From assembly GCF_001640805.2 (NCBI RefSeq), contig NC_066856.1, positions 15,847,087 to 15,911,086 of the forward strand: a stretch of DNA of 64,000 bases. The letters are read 5' to 3'. This DNA is from Lates calcarifer. Taxonomy: Eukaryota > Chordata > Actinopteri > Centropomidae. Position numbers and translations under genes: made by a program. The notes beneath the pieces were generated by a model. It did not search any database. It worked only from the letters and a program-made list of their open reading frames with translations, and was not told the origin of the DNA. Shown piece after piece: positions 38,473 to 61,635 of the stretch; position 1 is the stretch's first letter; every line of letters begins with the position of its first letter.

Positions 38473-41400
38473 TGCTAGAGTACACCTTTAATGTGCTGAT
38501 GATGAAAACTATACATAATACGTGGCAGGCCTCAAGCAAAATTAACACATACGGTTTTAAACCTTTCCATGGTCTAGTCTTTAGTGTGGCAAACCCTTTC
38601 CTCATTTTTGATTTATTTGCATCGCCTGGATTTGATCAGCACCCAGCTGAATTACACTGCTGTGCAGGCAATTTCACATTTTCTAAACAACTAAAACCTC
38701 TGTAGTTATCTACAAATATAAATATTTTATCCCCCACATCATGCAAAAATCCTGCTGTTAGGTGTTACATCAGTTTTACCACATTGTGGTTTTCTTGGTT
38801 CAGTTTACATAATCTGTGTAGTTACTATTTTTGACACATAGATCATTAAAATGTGTATGTATTTAAATTCCTTCCAACAGAATTATGGAGTATTCCCTGA
38901 ACATTACTGGTAGATTTCATTGTTCCTCCTCATCATAAACAACCACACACAGACAGCTTTTATTTCCTCATTCAGATGGTTCAAAAGTCCGTGGGGTGAG
39001 TTTTCCCTCCAGGTAAATCTGTTTTTCTCTGACAGGTTGTTTGCTCAGGGAGATGTCAGCAGTTCATCTGTGGTATATTCACTTTGAAACAACACTTCAC
39101 ACTCAACATGGGAACAGTCTGTTTCTGGAAAAGCTGTTGGAGAAACAGGCTGCAGAACAAGCTGTACACTTACTGTATAAATGCTACGTCTTCCCGTGCA
39201 GCGTCAAGGTTTAACAGTGCAGCAAACAGAACTGCTGAGCACAGGCCGTGCAGTATCTGGCTATGACTTCATCTACACAACAAGCAATGAATCATAAACA
39301 AGATGTCTTATTGACTTATCGACCTTTGCAGGCATCAAAGTGGTTGCCAGTTTTGTATCCATCCCCCCATGCCATTTCAATTTGAGCCACAATAATTCTC
39401 TGGATTGCAACTCGCACATTTCACGCTTGATTTCATGTTTCTCTCCACATTTATGGAAAAGCAGTTGTGTTTTCCTACGCAATTTACGTTAATGGCTCTG
39501 GAGATTGTTTTTGCCACGGCTTGGACAGCCGTAATATGTAGGATGTTGCTTTATAAAAACATTTGTACCCTTTGTCACAGATCATCTAGCTTTGCCTTAC
39601 CTTGGAGATATGAGATTTTGCATTGCATAAAGCAAAGGATTTATTGCCATAGCAGCATTACACTCTCCACTCAACAAATATTATTTACCATAATCCTTAT
39701 AAAAGCACGTCATTACATGGTGATGAGTGAATACACAGACTTTACATTGTGAAAAACCAACCACCGTTCCTGTTACTACTGCTGCTGTCACTGCTACATT
39801 CCATTCTTGTCAGACTCTTATTGATCCGGAGCATCCTACAGTAGATACAGTAGCAGATCACCAATATTACAACCAATCTCTTCTGCAGATACAACCTTAA
39901 CTCCTCAACAAAGACCATAACAAAAACATGATTGAACAATTTTGTTTACAATGTGATGAAGAGGTGACAGAAATATAAGAGAAGAAAAAAATAAAAGCCC
40001 CACAAAAAAAGATATAAAATGGGTTGATGAAATGTAAACACATGATGGAAAGAACATTTAACCAAAAATCATTAAAACTGTCAAGGATTCAGTCTTCAAA
40101 AACCATGACAAACAACAATACATTCAAGTATTCAAGTTCTGAAAAACAAAACATCACCATCTTCCTCTTGAAAAAAGTTCAATATGTAAGTAATGAGTGT
40201 ACATATAGATAGACAACATGACAATACCCCAAAGGTGAAGCTAAAACATCTCAATCGCCCCGGTGCTGCTGTAGTATAGGTCATAACCTGCCGGCTCCGT
40301 GTTAGGGATGGGAAATGGGTCAAACTAAAAATCTAATTACACATCAAATAAATATTTCAAAGATGGTTTCTGTCATTTTAGGTAGTTTTTTTATTACACT
40401 GATGTAGGTTCAAGTGTTTATTTCTGATTGGTTATTTGTTGGGCCAAGCGGCTATAACCTCCCTTGGTCTGGTATGACCTGTAGCTTATGGTGGCTAGAT
40501 GTTTTTGTTGTTGCTGTATAACTGACATGACTGAGTCACTTTACTGACTTTAGGACTACTCTATACTTGTGCTACTGTTACACTGTTTTTTATCTTCTTC
40601 AGATTACCTAATGATGACATTTCAGTGTTTCCACTGTTAAGTAAAAGTTTTTGTATTTAACAACATCTTCTACATTTGTTCAACGAGACCACCCTCCTTG
40701 TTTATTAGTATTTCTTACATGTTCTTGTAAAATATAAATAGCTCTCTAGTGCAAACATGCAATAGCTGGGTCCAAGCTGCAGAAGTGTTAGGTTCATGCC
40801 GTCAAAGTTTTTCAATTAATGTTCTCCAATAACTTTATCCCTGATCTGCCCTTGTAAAAGAAGCCTGTGGGTCAAGTTGCTTGGTGCAGATTGGAGCCGG
40901 ATTCTCTTTTATAATAACTTACCGAAGCTTGACCTTACATGTCAAAGGTAAGGAGTGGAGCAAAGTTGAGTGTGACATTTATGAGTCATATCTGCAGTAA
41001 ATGATTGGAGCGCCCTTTGTCTTCATGGTGAGAGTTAATGGGGATGTCAGGGAAAAGGTGAAGCCATATGAAGCCTTTCAGTAATGTGATGGTATTACTA
41101 ACCAGTGGCTACCTCTGCCACTCTGTGTGACAATACCACAATAAAGGTCAGTGCAGTGTAACCTTTTGGGCAGAGTGTCACCTTGCTGCTGGACACACAG
41201 ACCTGACAGCCAGGATGGAGAAGTTGCCCTTTAACACTCCATCATGATTGATCCGCTCTGAAGGCTTCAACCCTTCTCATCCAGTGAATATTAAGTAAAT
41301 CACTATCTCTGAAATTACACAGTTAATGTAGTGTCTTTAAAAAGAAACCACTCATTAGGAGAGATTAACACCCTGTAATGTAGTCACGTTAATGGCTGGC

Positions 41401-42944
41401 ATTCTACCTAAGCTTAAATAATATGCATCAAGCATAATTATAGACACCATGAAAAGTTTTGCTGTGCATGCATGTGGAAGACTGCACAACCATTGTTTCG
41501 CTGCTACTACTTTTTAGATTTCACATTTTAATTAAAAACTACTTTGAACGCAGCCCCAGGAGGGATTCACTCAGAAAGAAAAACCAAAAAATTGTAAACA
41601 AAACATTATCTAAAAATGTCAGCAGGCATGCATTTTCTCTCTCTTTCTGTCTCACTCTCTGAAAACACACACTCACACACACACAAAATAAAACAAGGTT
41701 TGACCAGTGGCCATTAAACAGCCATTAATTCAGCTGACTCACCTCTTCAAGGAGCAGTATGGCCCAAGGCACAGTGATGCACTGTGGGTCACATAATGGT
41801 TCAGTTACTGCAAAATCTCAAAGGTTAATTCAAAGTCAGCACATTAACTCTTCAATAAATCATCCTTAACTCCTCATTATTTCCCCTCCCCCGTTCGACT
41901 GTCAACACAGCACAGGTAGCGCCTCTTCCTGTCTTTGAGCCACCTTGGAACAGTAATGAGTTAACAAGCTCGAGTCCAGGTAAGTCTCTGATTAGCCCAA
42001 TATGATAAGCTTGTGGATCATAATGAAATTGGCTGCATTCCATTTTCAACAAGAGCCAGAAGGTAACGAAGTTAAGGAAAGTCCTCAGCCCTCTGCTGGC
42101 TCCTTCACACACTTGAGCCACTGAAGTAAGAATGAATTAATCCTGTCAGCTCTACTTGCCAGACATCACTATTAATGGGCATGTGTCCATATTTATGGGC
42201 TTTGGTTCAAGGATGAAAGGTATATCTTGGTCATAATTTTCAGTTTTGCAAGGTTTATGGAATCTAGTTGAAGGATTGAGACACTTCTGATTTTCAGCTT
42301 CTTTTCCAGTCCTTTAGCACCACACTGTGCCTCAACCGGGCAGTGCAGCAGTTAGAGAGTCCTGTGTGCATGAACTGCAAAGACCTGCCATGCAGTGTGC
42401 TCATGTGTAAAGCTAAGTATGTGAGGCATTTTGCTGATCCCCTCGTTTTCCTAAGGCTTAAGATTTGGCATATGATTAGAGGATCAATCTAGACTTTTTA
42501 AGGCCTTCTCAAGTGCAGTAATAGCTGTGTTTTGTGTTAGTGAGTGATGAAGAGTGCTAACACCAGGACTTATGAAACACTGAAAATGAACATCTTATTT
42601 CTGCGTTTTGTTTATCTTTTTCCCCCTTTTTGCCAATTTTCCTGTCAGCATGGTTTCTGTGTGCCCTTCTCCATGACCATGTTTATCATCTACCTCCAAA
42701 ACAAATATCAATGCCATCTATATTTGTTATTTTAATCCAGCCTGACATTTCTTAAAAAGTTGAGACATGCTTTTAAGGGCCAGATGTAGCTCCTCCTGTT
42801 TTTGAAGCATTTCAAAGGAAATTGTCTGTCTTTTTAAAAATCCTTGGGACATATGAACAGTAAACATTCATTACAATTACTTGTCTACTTAGAACTGTGT
42901 TTCAAGTAACCTCCTCTCTCATATCTCTGTTAGCTTGGCTATGT

Positions 42945-43185
42945 GTTAAATTTTTACTTTTCAGTTTTTGTATGGATTAAGCAAATTGGATGTACGATGT
43001 TAATCTGTGAGCTTTACAGGTGTTATGGTGGATTGTAGACTGTTTCTCCTTGGTTCAAGTATTTAATTCAAGATGAGCTAACCAACTACTTCTGTTAGCT
43101 TCATATTTACCCCACAGACATGGAAGTGGTCTCATCTAATCCTCTAAAGGAAGTGAATAAGTGTATTTAGCAAAAAGTCAACCTG
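42945..43185 (+). repeat. Dispersed repeat fragment, family A (copy 4, longest)
   Basis: Runs from CAGTTTTTGTATGGATTAAG through GTGAGCTTTACAGGTGTTAT to TAGCTTCATATTTACCCCAC and AGACATGGAAGTGGTCTCAT. It links blocks that are seen separately in the other three copies. Confidence 0.5.
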
Positions 43186-45277
43186 TTCCAACAGATACAA
43201 ATGTATTTTATGTAATGTATTATATATAATGCAGTATTTTTTTTTTCATTATAGTGACTTAAAAAGAATCACGGCACAATAGATAAGTACTGTTCATTTT
43301 ATTCCTTGGATTTTGTGGGATTCATTGAAATATCCTTTTTTGGTTACCTGACAGGAAGTCATGTGACCGGGCAATCAGCTCACCTGTACACAGCTCCTCT
43401 GGTGTGGTGTGCTGAAATGTTTGTTTCAGTGTTTTCAGACACTTGATTGTAAAAAGCCTAAGGTTATTTTATGTTTTAGATGATTTTTGCTGGAGTTTGG
43501 TCATATAAATGGAAGTTCCATCTTTTTTTTTTTTACCTACGCAGCCAATATTAGTGGAAGACAAGACCTGGTGAGTTTTACTATGTTTATTAAGTTAACA
43601 CAAAACAAAGGGAACATAGGTCTATAGGTAGGTGAAAAACTGTAAATTAATGTCATATCTAGTCAGGGTGCCTGTTGGTGTTTTTTAATGGATTATAGCC
43701 CTGTTTGAATAATTACCAAAATATGAAGAGTGCCTGCCCTCACTCCTCATCTTCTCTTTAAATCACACTGACTGTTGTTTCAATCAATCACACAAAAAAT
43801 ATGATGCTGCCAGTCCCACTGAAGCTACCGTAAATTTCCAGCAATCCATCATCCACAGCATATTAATCACAGACTAGCTGCCATCCTCGTTCTAAATTAG
43901 CTTTGGAGAACGGAACCCCTCCTGAGATAATCGCTTTTTCATCACCGGCAATGTGACGTGTGACAAATTCAGATGTGCAAGTGATGGGTAAAACAAAGGA
44001 CAGATGTGTGTGAAGTATATCTCTTTAATCAGCTGTGGCTTTAGTATGGTTTGTTTAGTCTTTTTTTTTTATATATATCTACTGCCCTGTGTACTTCATT
44101 GTAGGTAGCCTTTAAAATCTATTTAAATGGCAGTGACCAATATTTAAATATTTTCTAGTACTAGTCACTTGAATCCTCCTGAATGTAGATTAATGGAGTA
44201 TCTTGATGCTGTGGAGCTTTTAAAAAGCAATTCTATTAAACTTGATAGGAATAGAATTGAATTTCCATCCTAGAATTATGTTTCTTTTTTCTTTTTACTT
44301 TGATATATATTTATGTAAGTATGTGGATTGATGTACATTATGAATTGTTCCAACTGGATTAGCATTTCTTTGCCTATTTTATAAATTTGTTCCTAATTTC
44401 TGAATACTATTTAGCTGTTGCTCCAATTTTTTTTCCAGCATTTGAAAAATCTTTCATTTGAACATGACTTGTAAGGAAATAGTTTTGAAAAAAGAAAACA
44501 AAAATGTTATTTGAGAGCTGCTCCGTATTTAGTAAAGGTGAAAATGGCAAAAAGGTCTACTGACATCCACAGAAATTCATATCAAAGTTGGCATTAAGTG
44601 GTAGCATTCAGCAAGACTGGTTTGTGATCTTTGAGAAACTGTTTTCCATAAAGTTCAAAGTACAAATTAAAGTGCTTGGAGATTGAGTCCTCTGGGAGCT
44701 GTCATCTGTTGGTACATTTTCTTTCTTCCTGACAGTCACACTGCTCTGAATCTGTGTTTGAGGTTGTGCATTATGTTGTCTGAAACCTGTCGTGTGCTAT
44801 CTCCTTAGCCATGTCTCCCTTGGGAGCCTGAGTGGTACTAGCCTGGCTGTCCTTTGGGGAAAAAAAAGGTAAGCGTTCTCATGCCACAAATACAGCAAAA
44901 ATATGTCAGTTTGCATTATACTGCCTTATTTTGGGAGCTGGTCCTCTTATGAGTTGTGTATATGCTCAAAGTGTCAAAATTTAGCACCGGTGAAATTGCA
45001 GTTCTCGGCTAAGGTCTGTTGGTTTTGAGTGAGACTGACAAGCGAGTACATTTGCCTACAGATGCAGCTCTGAATGTCAAGCTGAATCACAGAAACTATA
45101 TCCATGTTGCTATGAGCACACACTGCAGGTGAATGAGTGCGTAGTGACGCTTGACATGACACTGCCATCTAGTGATGTGATCTATGAAGTCAACATATCC
45201 AATGATGGCACAATGAGAGACCTTCAAGAACAAAAAGCATAGAGATTAAAGAGACAATGATGTGTTGTTGGCATTTC

Positions 45278-45960
45278 TTTAATAAACATTTGCCAAAGGA
45301 GGAGGGAGGGGGAACAAAATCATTTTAGTACAAAAAAAGAGACATTGTTTCCTCTTTGAACCCAAGTTACGTGTGTGTTTGTTTTTGCTCATGATTTTAC
45401 AACACCTACTGGCAAAAAGGCAAGTGGAATTGAAAGTGAAAACAGCCTTTCTCCATTAAGTCAAATCAGATTTGCTGCAGTTGTCCAAGTGCTACCAGTC
45501 TTTCTGGAACTAACAGCCCTTTTCCCCTAACAGCTCCCTGTGCTGATGCCTGAGCCATCAACCCAATCAACTGAGCCGCCATTGTTTCAACATAATCGTG
45601 GCCATAAAAGGAGAGGACACTACATTACTGGTCATATTCCTAATTGTGCAGGTAAAGCACATCATCCGTTTCCTTTCATAGCTAAAATAGTTTCCGCCTA
45701 CTTCAGTCAGTAGTGCAAAACATTAATACTAGTCTGCCCTGGAGCAATTACAGACAGGCTAAGGTAGAGATTTAAAATTTACCTGCCTGATAAATGTACA
45801 CTCAAAAAGGTAAAAGTTTAATTTAAAAGACAGCAGAATAGATTACAAAAAAATATGAAAATGGTATGAGCAAGAAAAGCTCCTCCGGGGTTATTCAGCT
45901 GTCCTTCTGCAACATACTCCACATTCCAGACTGAGGAGGAATACAATGCCTTACACAGAT
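45278..45960 (-). other. cdk13: Candidate cdk13 3' UTR
   Basis: Downstream of the stop at 45961-45963 there is no canonical AATAAA in the first several hundred bases of the minus strand. The variant signal ATTAAA occurs at 45817-45822 and again at 45278-45283. Either could end the transcript. This is a guess from motifs only. Confidence 0.25.
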
Positions 45961-53113
<7,153 letters not shown>

Positions 53114-53117
53114 TTAT
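53114..53117 (-). other. cdk13: cdk13 5' UTR piece in exon 2, next to the start codon
   Basis: A strong acceptor (GTTTATTTTGTAG on the minus strand, ending at 53118) lies only four bases upstream of the initiator ATG at 53113-53111. The start codon therefore sits almost at the beginning of the second transcribed exon. This ATG opens the only long frame and begins MPNSD, close to the start of CDK12 proteins. No other in-frame ATG fits better. Confidence 0.6.
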
Positions 53118-53354
53118 CTACAAAATAAACGCTATAGACACGTTGAGAATAGTCTTTATATTATGTACTTTAACTAAGCTATGTCTCTTGTTGTGTCGTG
53201 GAACAAAACATTGGACTAGCTGTGTAACAGGCTAAGTAGCTAACGCTACAGCTATTTCACAATTAGACAGCCAGCCAGCTAGCTAGCTAAATCACAAGCT
53301 TAACACTAGCATTACAAAGCTAGCACGACTGAGGTTCCAGATAAAGTGTGTTAC
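53118..53354 (-). other. cdk13: Predicted intron in the cdk13 5' UTR
   Basis: On the minus strand a donor CTGAG|GTAACA (exon end at 53355) pairs with the acceptor ending at 53118 to define a 237-base intron before the start codon. The interval carries clustered GCTAGC/GCTAAC words, for example around 53231-53335, and no coding potential. Donor and acceptor are seen directly; their use is inference. A first noncoding exon would extend from 53355 toward about 53.8-53.9 kb. Confidence 0.5.
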
Positions 53355-53961
53355 CTCAGACGGTAATTAATGACAATTGGTGCCAGCAGATTCTGTCACC
53401 TTAAATCCACAATATGGTGCTTAGTTATAGACCCAGTCGATAGTCAACCATTGTACTCCAGGACGGACATCTCCCAGATCTGCTTGCTAATGCTGGTCGG
53501 TTTAGCCAGCTAGCCTCCACTAGCTGTGTCCTGCTACACAGTCGCATTCCATTTCATGGTCAAAGCACAGGCCCAGAGCCTCTCGAAATTTCAAATCCAG
53601 TTCTTCTGAAATGCTGCAGTTCACGCAAGCATGTAAATCCATTCAACGGACAGTGTTAAAGTGGAAGTAAAAAACTCCGTCTCCTCCTCACAAACTTCTT
53701 CTCGCCTTCCATCACACTCCAGTGTGCAACAAGGAAGTGAATAGCACGCGAGTTGGCTGGGTAGCCGCCGCTAGCTTGTTAGCCGCTAGCAACTTAGCCA
53801 GTTAGCTTTCTTTTCTCCTTGCGTGGAGTTCAAGGCAACTCAGTCAAGATGCAATAAAACAATGCCATTCAAAAACACGTCTGCCCACACGTATCCTGCC
53901 AGGTCGTTGTTCCCTCTGACAACCGCATTGTCCAAAAGTAGCACACGCCTTCTCGGGTAAA
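53355..53961 (-). promoter_or_regulatory. cdk13: cdk13 promoter and first noncoding exon region
   Basis: This interval lies directly upstream of the predicted 5' UTR intron of cdk13. It is richer in G+C and CpG than the AT-rich DNA on either side and carries repeated GCTAGC/GTTAGC words (about 53756-53812). No TATA box stands out. The exact transcription start cannot be placed from sequence alone. Confidence 0.5.
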
Positions 53962-54204
53962 ATGGCTCGAGATACCTCTGAATTTATTTCAAAATATTGT
54001 AACTTTGTTCGCAATGTGGCTAACGGTACCGCTCGCCTGGGCCCAGACAGCTTTCAAACTACAGGCCTTGTGCGTCGGTGTGAACCAATGATACGCGTGT
54101 GCGTCATCCGGCTCAGTGGCTACGTCACCACCAAGGGAAACCCCTACCTTAAAAATATAACAGCAGATCTACCAGTTAATATAAGATATCGGAATAAAAC
54201 TTGA

Positions 54205-57200
54205 TAATTTCCGTGGAAATTCTGAATATAATGCTAGAAAAATACATTTAAAAAATCTTACAGAGCATGTGTTCCACTAATGTTTTTTTTCCCATCTTAG
54301 ATTCAGTTTCTTTTGTACAAAAAGTACAACACTCACACATCTTTTTTCATTACCAATTTTTGATTATGATGAAAAAATGTTTTATTTATAAATGTTGTTT
54401 TTCAAAAGAATTACTGATGTATTTTATGTATAATCTAAAAACACTAATAGTCGATATCTTACTTCCACTGTGGCTTCAAATCAGGGATCACTGTGCCGCT
54501 ACACACTGAAATTGGAGACAGATTTATTATTGTACATGTTAATCTTAGATAATGGTACACTTTATTCACTTAAATACTATATAAACATATGTATAGTTTT
54601 ACACCAGTTCTTTCAAAACTGTAATAGCTTTCGAGTAGCTCATATTATATGGACAATATTCATGTTCAAAAAATATGTCGTCAGTATTCCTCATTGGGCA
54701 ATGCAGCTCTTAAAAAGCCTTGTTAAAGGAGAACTTACACAGACTGCAATGTAGCCATGTCTGTACTGTGGTGAATCAATACTTACCCCTCCCATTCTCT
54801 GTGACATTGACACAAAGACTCAGTGTGAATGTGTAAACACAGAGATAATATGGACAAGCTGTCTGTACTTGAAATTATAGTGCAACAAGGACAATTTAGC
54901 AATGATGAATAAAATAATGAAAAATAATAGTCTGCCTAATAATTCGAGTCAAGACATAAATCTTCACACAAAGAATTTCTGAGCACATCTGGAAAATGTT
55001 ATTAGTAATATCCACTTTATTTGCCATTTCCAAATAACTCACAAAAAAATGAATTGAAATGTAAGCGTCACCTCTTGCATTCACAAACAGATAGGCTACA
55101 TTAGTGGTTATGTTTAAAATAAGTAAACATGAAGGAAACATTTAACTGATGGCATACATACAACCATCCAATCAAAGACATAGATATCTATTTTCTTTTT
55201 TTTTTAATTATTCCAAGGGTATTTATATAAAAGGCAAAACAAGTTATTTGAATACCCAGTAGGACAATTTTCTCATAGCTTCCACACAAACATCTGTTTT
55301 AGTATCCAGCTGAAAATATTTGGGCCATCAAGTCCATTAAACTATCCATGAAGACAAAGAAAAAGAATGATTATGGATTATGTTTTGCTTCTGGAAAAAG
55401 CACTGAAACAAGAATGAGACTGTGTTAAGCCAATGTTTGAGTAAGCAAGCATTATGGTGGTCACTTTAAGTGGCTTTAGTGGCTTCTGCAATCCTCAACA
55501 ATGAAGACATTAATTAATGTTATGTCCATGAAGCTAAGGAAGGTATGCCATAACAGACTGCATGTCAGTTTTTGTGCCTGTCATTTTAACTTTCAGGGGT
55601 GTTTCAATCATGGTATGGTGTACTGGAGGTTAGCCCTTAGAGTATATTAAACCAAACTACTTCCCAAACATTCTGATGCCATGGGTTCCTAATATTTTGG
55701 GTTTGAGTCACATCCAGTCTCATCCTCCCATTTTTAAACCGTAAAACTCTCTCTACTGTGTGCTTTTCAGTAAATATGAAAACCCACTGACATTCTTTTG
55801 CATTACTGTCTTGCTGTAAAATTAACACACTGGAAATATACAAAGCCTGTAATCAAAGCCACAAATTCTTTAGTGTTTATCTATTAACTCAGGAAATCAA
55901 TGAAACAGTATTAACACTTCACATTTTAGATGATGTTAGATTTTCTAAGCTGTGGCCAGATCTCTTCACAGCATTCAAGTTCAAGTGCTTGCACTGCACT
56001 TACGTCTTATTAAAAGTAGTTTGAGGATGCTGACAATGTTTTGAACTGTTTCCAAGTTTCTCATCCTCTTTGCAATTACAACAATCATTTTTGCATAGAC
56101 TCCAGTGTTAGGCATCCTACTGGCTTACGGAGCTCCTTTAATGTAAATGGTGGGCTGTTGCTGTTGGCAACGCACACACAAACACATTTACTCTTACAAT
56201 AATGATCAGAATTGGATCAGAGTAAAACGTGCCAACATTTTCTGGATGGTTTAATAAGGTATTGAAAAAATAAAATAAGTTATTTTAAATAAGTTACAAG
56301 TTTTGTGTCAGAAAAAGAGAGTGGCTCAGTCATCAAGGGGATTAAAGGGCAGATTTTATGGTGTGTTCTGGTCTATGCAATTTAGCTGTTAATCGTGTAC
56401 TGAAGTCTCTTACTGCCAATTAATTTGCTTGTAAAACTATTCAACTACATGAGGGAGACTAAAGGAACATATCAGGTGTTTCATTAAGCTGTCACTACAG
56501 TGTTAAAACAAAGGGTGGGTTTGCACAAAATTTAACAAAAGGTAAACAAAGTAGAATGTCAGTGACCTCTAAACTCTGCACATCATTGGCAGCTGAAGAT
56601 TACAGGCAAACAGGACAAGCGTGTGGGGATTATTCACATTCACAATGGACAGAGAGGCAACAGTGATGCACTGTACATGAATTACTAAAGCCATTTCTTT
56701 CCCAGGCCATTTAGAATGAGATCCTTTCATTTCCACTTGACACACTGCAGTGTTTACTACTGATGCTCACCATAACAAGTTGTCATTCACTTCAATTAAA
56801 AAGTGGGCACTTGTTTGTACTAGCTAGCATATTTCTTTGGTGACTGAGAGCAACTTTTTTTTGGACAGGTACCACTTTACTATCAAGCCTGCATTCAATT
56901 ACGGTAAAATTAATCTATCCATAATTTATTCCCACTTTAGTCCTAATTTTAACAAATACATTTTAAATAAAAAAAGAGGGGAATTAAAAGTCTGAGCCAG
57001 GAAGAGTAAAACTGGCAAAATAAATCTTTACATGTCTGGAAGCAATTTATTTTATGTGTGTTAGACAGCATGTAAAGGATGTAGTGTTATGGAATCGCCT
57101 TTTATCAGAGCACCAGGGATTCCGTCATCGCAAAACAAAAAAAGGCAATGAAAGTCATTAGCCAAGTGAGGTAAAACTTCTGAAATGTTAGAATTGAAAA

Positions 57201-57832
57201 AAGTTCAAGTGCTGTAAAATCCCTCACAGGTTTAAGGGTAATGGATCAATGTTGTTTTGTGCATTTGAGAAGACTCAACAAAGTGACTGGAAGCGGGAAA
57301 GAAAATGGAAACGTTCATGCGCTTATCTTACACTGGCTGATATAAGAGGAGAGGAAGAGAAAAAAAAAAAAAGTTCAACTTTTACAGATAAAAATTAACT
57401 ACCAATAACCATACCACATAGTAAAGTTGAGGTGTAGAACGACAAATAGGAATGGCATCAAATTTCAGCTGTGGCTTACGTTAACGCAATGATCTCTCAA
57501 TTAAAATGCTTCCGAGATTCACCAGTGCAATGTACTTTTCCTTGGTGGCACTTGATGAATTCTGGGTTGACACTACACTGCTGAGTCTGTTACATTTCCT
57601 ACCAAAGACGGTGGACTAATTATATGAAGTGGGGCTTTCCAGTATTGAGCTCCAGTTCTATTTTCCCCATTTAAACCTCGGCTCTGACACCTTCATTTCA
57701 TCTTCTCTTTTAAACTTGCACTGCACAGTTGTCTGAATATATTATACACATCAAACTTTACAATGAAAGGTTTTGTAACATTTCAGGGCTTAGCCTCTTG
57801 TCAAGCTTAGGCCTAAATTAAAACACCATCCA
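54205..57832. other. Intergenic stretch between cdk13 and rala
   Basis: AT-rich DNA between the cdk13 5' end and the rala 3' end. I see no coding exon and no clear RNA gene. A second AATAAA for the minus strand lies at 57046-57051, so a long form of the rala 3' UTR could extend into this stretch. Confidence 0.5.
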
Positions 57833-58081
57833 TTTATTACACTCTGTAATGTGGTCAGAGTAAGAGAGAGAGAGAGAGTACATAAGTTATTTGGAGTGTC
57901 AGCACATAAAAAGTTAGAGCTATAAATGGTGTATGGAGTGCCACCTTACTACTCCCTGACACACAGTCAGATGTCCTGTTAGCCAGGAACAGAAAGACAT
58001 GGTCAGGTATGGGCACAAAATAAATGCAAAAGTCTGAGAAATGTATATGTACATAAGCAGCTATCCTGCTCTCTTTAACCA
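57833..58081 (-). terminator. rala: rala 3' UTR with AATAAA poly(A) signal
   Basis: The first canonical AATAAA on the minus strand after the rala stop (58082-58084) is at 57833-57838. That would give a short 3' UTR of about 250-270 bases. The interval includes a short GA run near 57864-57880. Longer 3' UTR forms are possible. Confidence 0.45.
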
Positions 58082-61180
<3,099 letters not shown>

Positions 61181-61635
61181 TGGGCTTGGCTCCGTCTGAC
61201 AACGCCCGCTCGACTGGGAGAACCAGATAACACTCACTTTGACTTGTTCTTTGAATGTAACATTAATTTTCTTATATATAAAAATAAATGTAGCCTACAT
61301 TTCCAAGGCACAGCACCGTTTAACGAAACACAATACAGATTAAGGGCATTGGATTTTATATGGGAGATAATTGATTAATTGGCTAATCCGCATTTAAATG
61401 TTGTCACACTTGTTCAGGAGGGGATCCTTTGTCAGGTCAGCAAGAGTGAAATAGACTTTCACAAGCCAGGTAATGGTGGTTTACTGGTTTTACGACAAAT
61501 TGAACATAACCTTATAAACAGAAGTAACTCTTTACTTTTGATTTAAAAATTGTCTACTAAGGTATACTTTAAAAGTTTTCCTAGATTGAAGGAATGTCTA
61601 GTACAAATGTAAAAGTTATTTTCTCTCCCTCAGAG

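Larger units (their letters stand above)
26641..45277. other. Gene-free stretch with dispersed repeats and possible regulatory islands
   Basis: Contains the repeats listed separately and no supported exon. Low-repeat islands with mixed composition and homeodomain-type words lie near 36395-36620, 39290-39740, 41850-42130 and 43790-44000. In human the DNA beyond CDK13 leads toward MPLKIP, SUGCT, INHBA and GLI3; I could not identify any of these here. Confidence 0.45.

Noticed and set aside
43500..43580. Splice-like signals and a short T tract that hinted at an exon.
   Set aside because: No frame with family resemblance on either strand and no partner exon nearby.
53962..54204. An 80-codon open frame starting just beyond the cdk13 promoter on the plus strand.
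   Set aside because: No recognisable domain. It begins in the GC-richer promoter and ends where AT-rich DNA starts, and no splice partner was found. A divergent promoter transcript is possible, but a protein is not supported.
61594..61633. An upstream in-frame ATG for the MED1-like exon.
   Set aside because: It lies in intron: a clear pyrimidine tract and CAG acceptor end at 61633, and the added residues do not resemble MED1.
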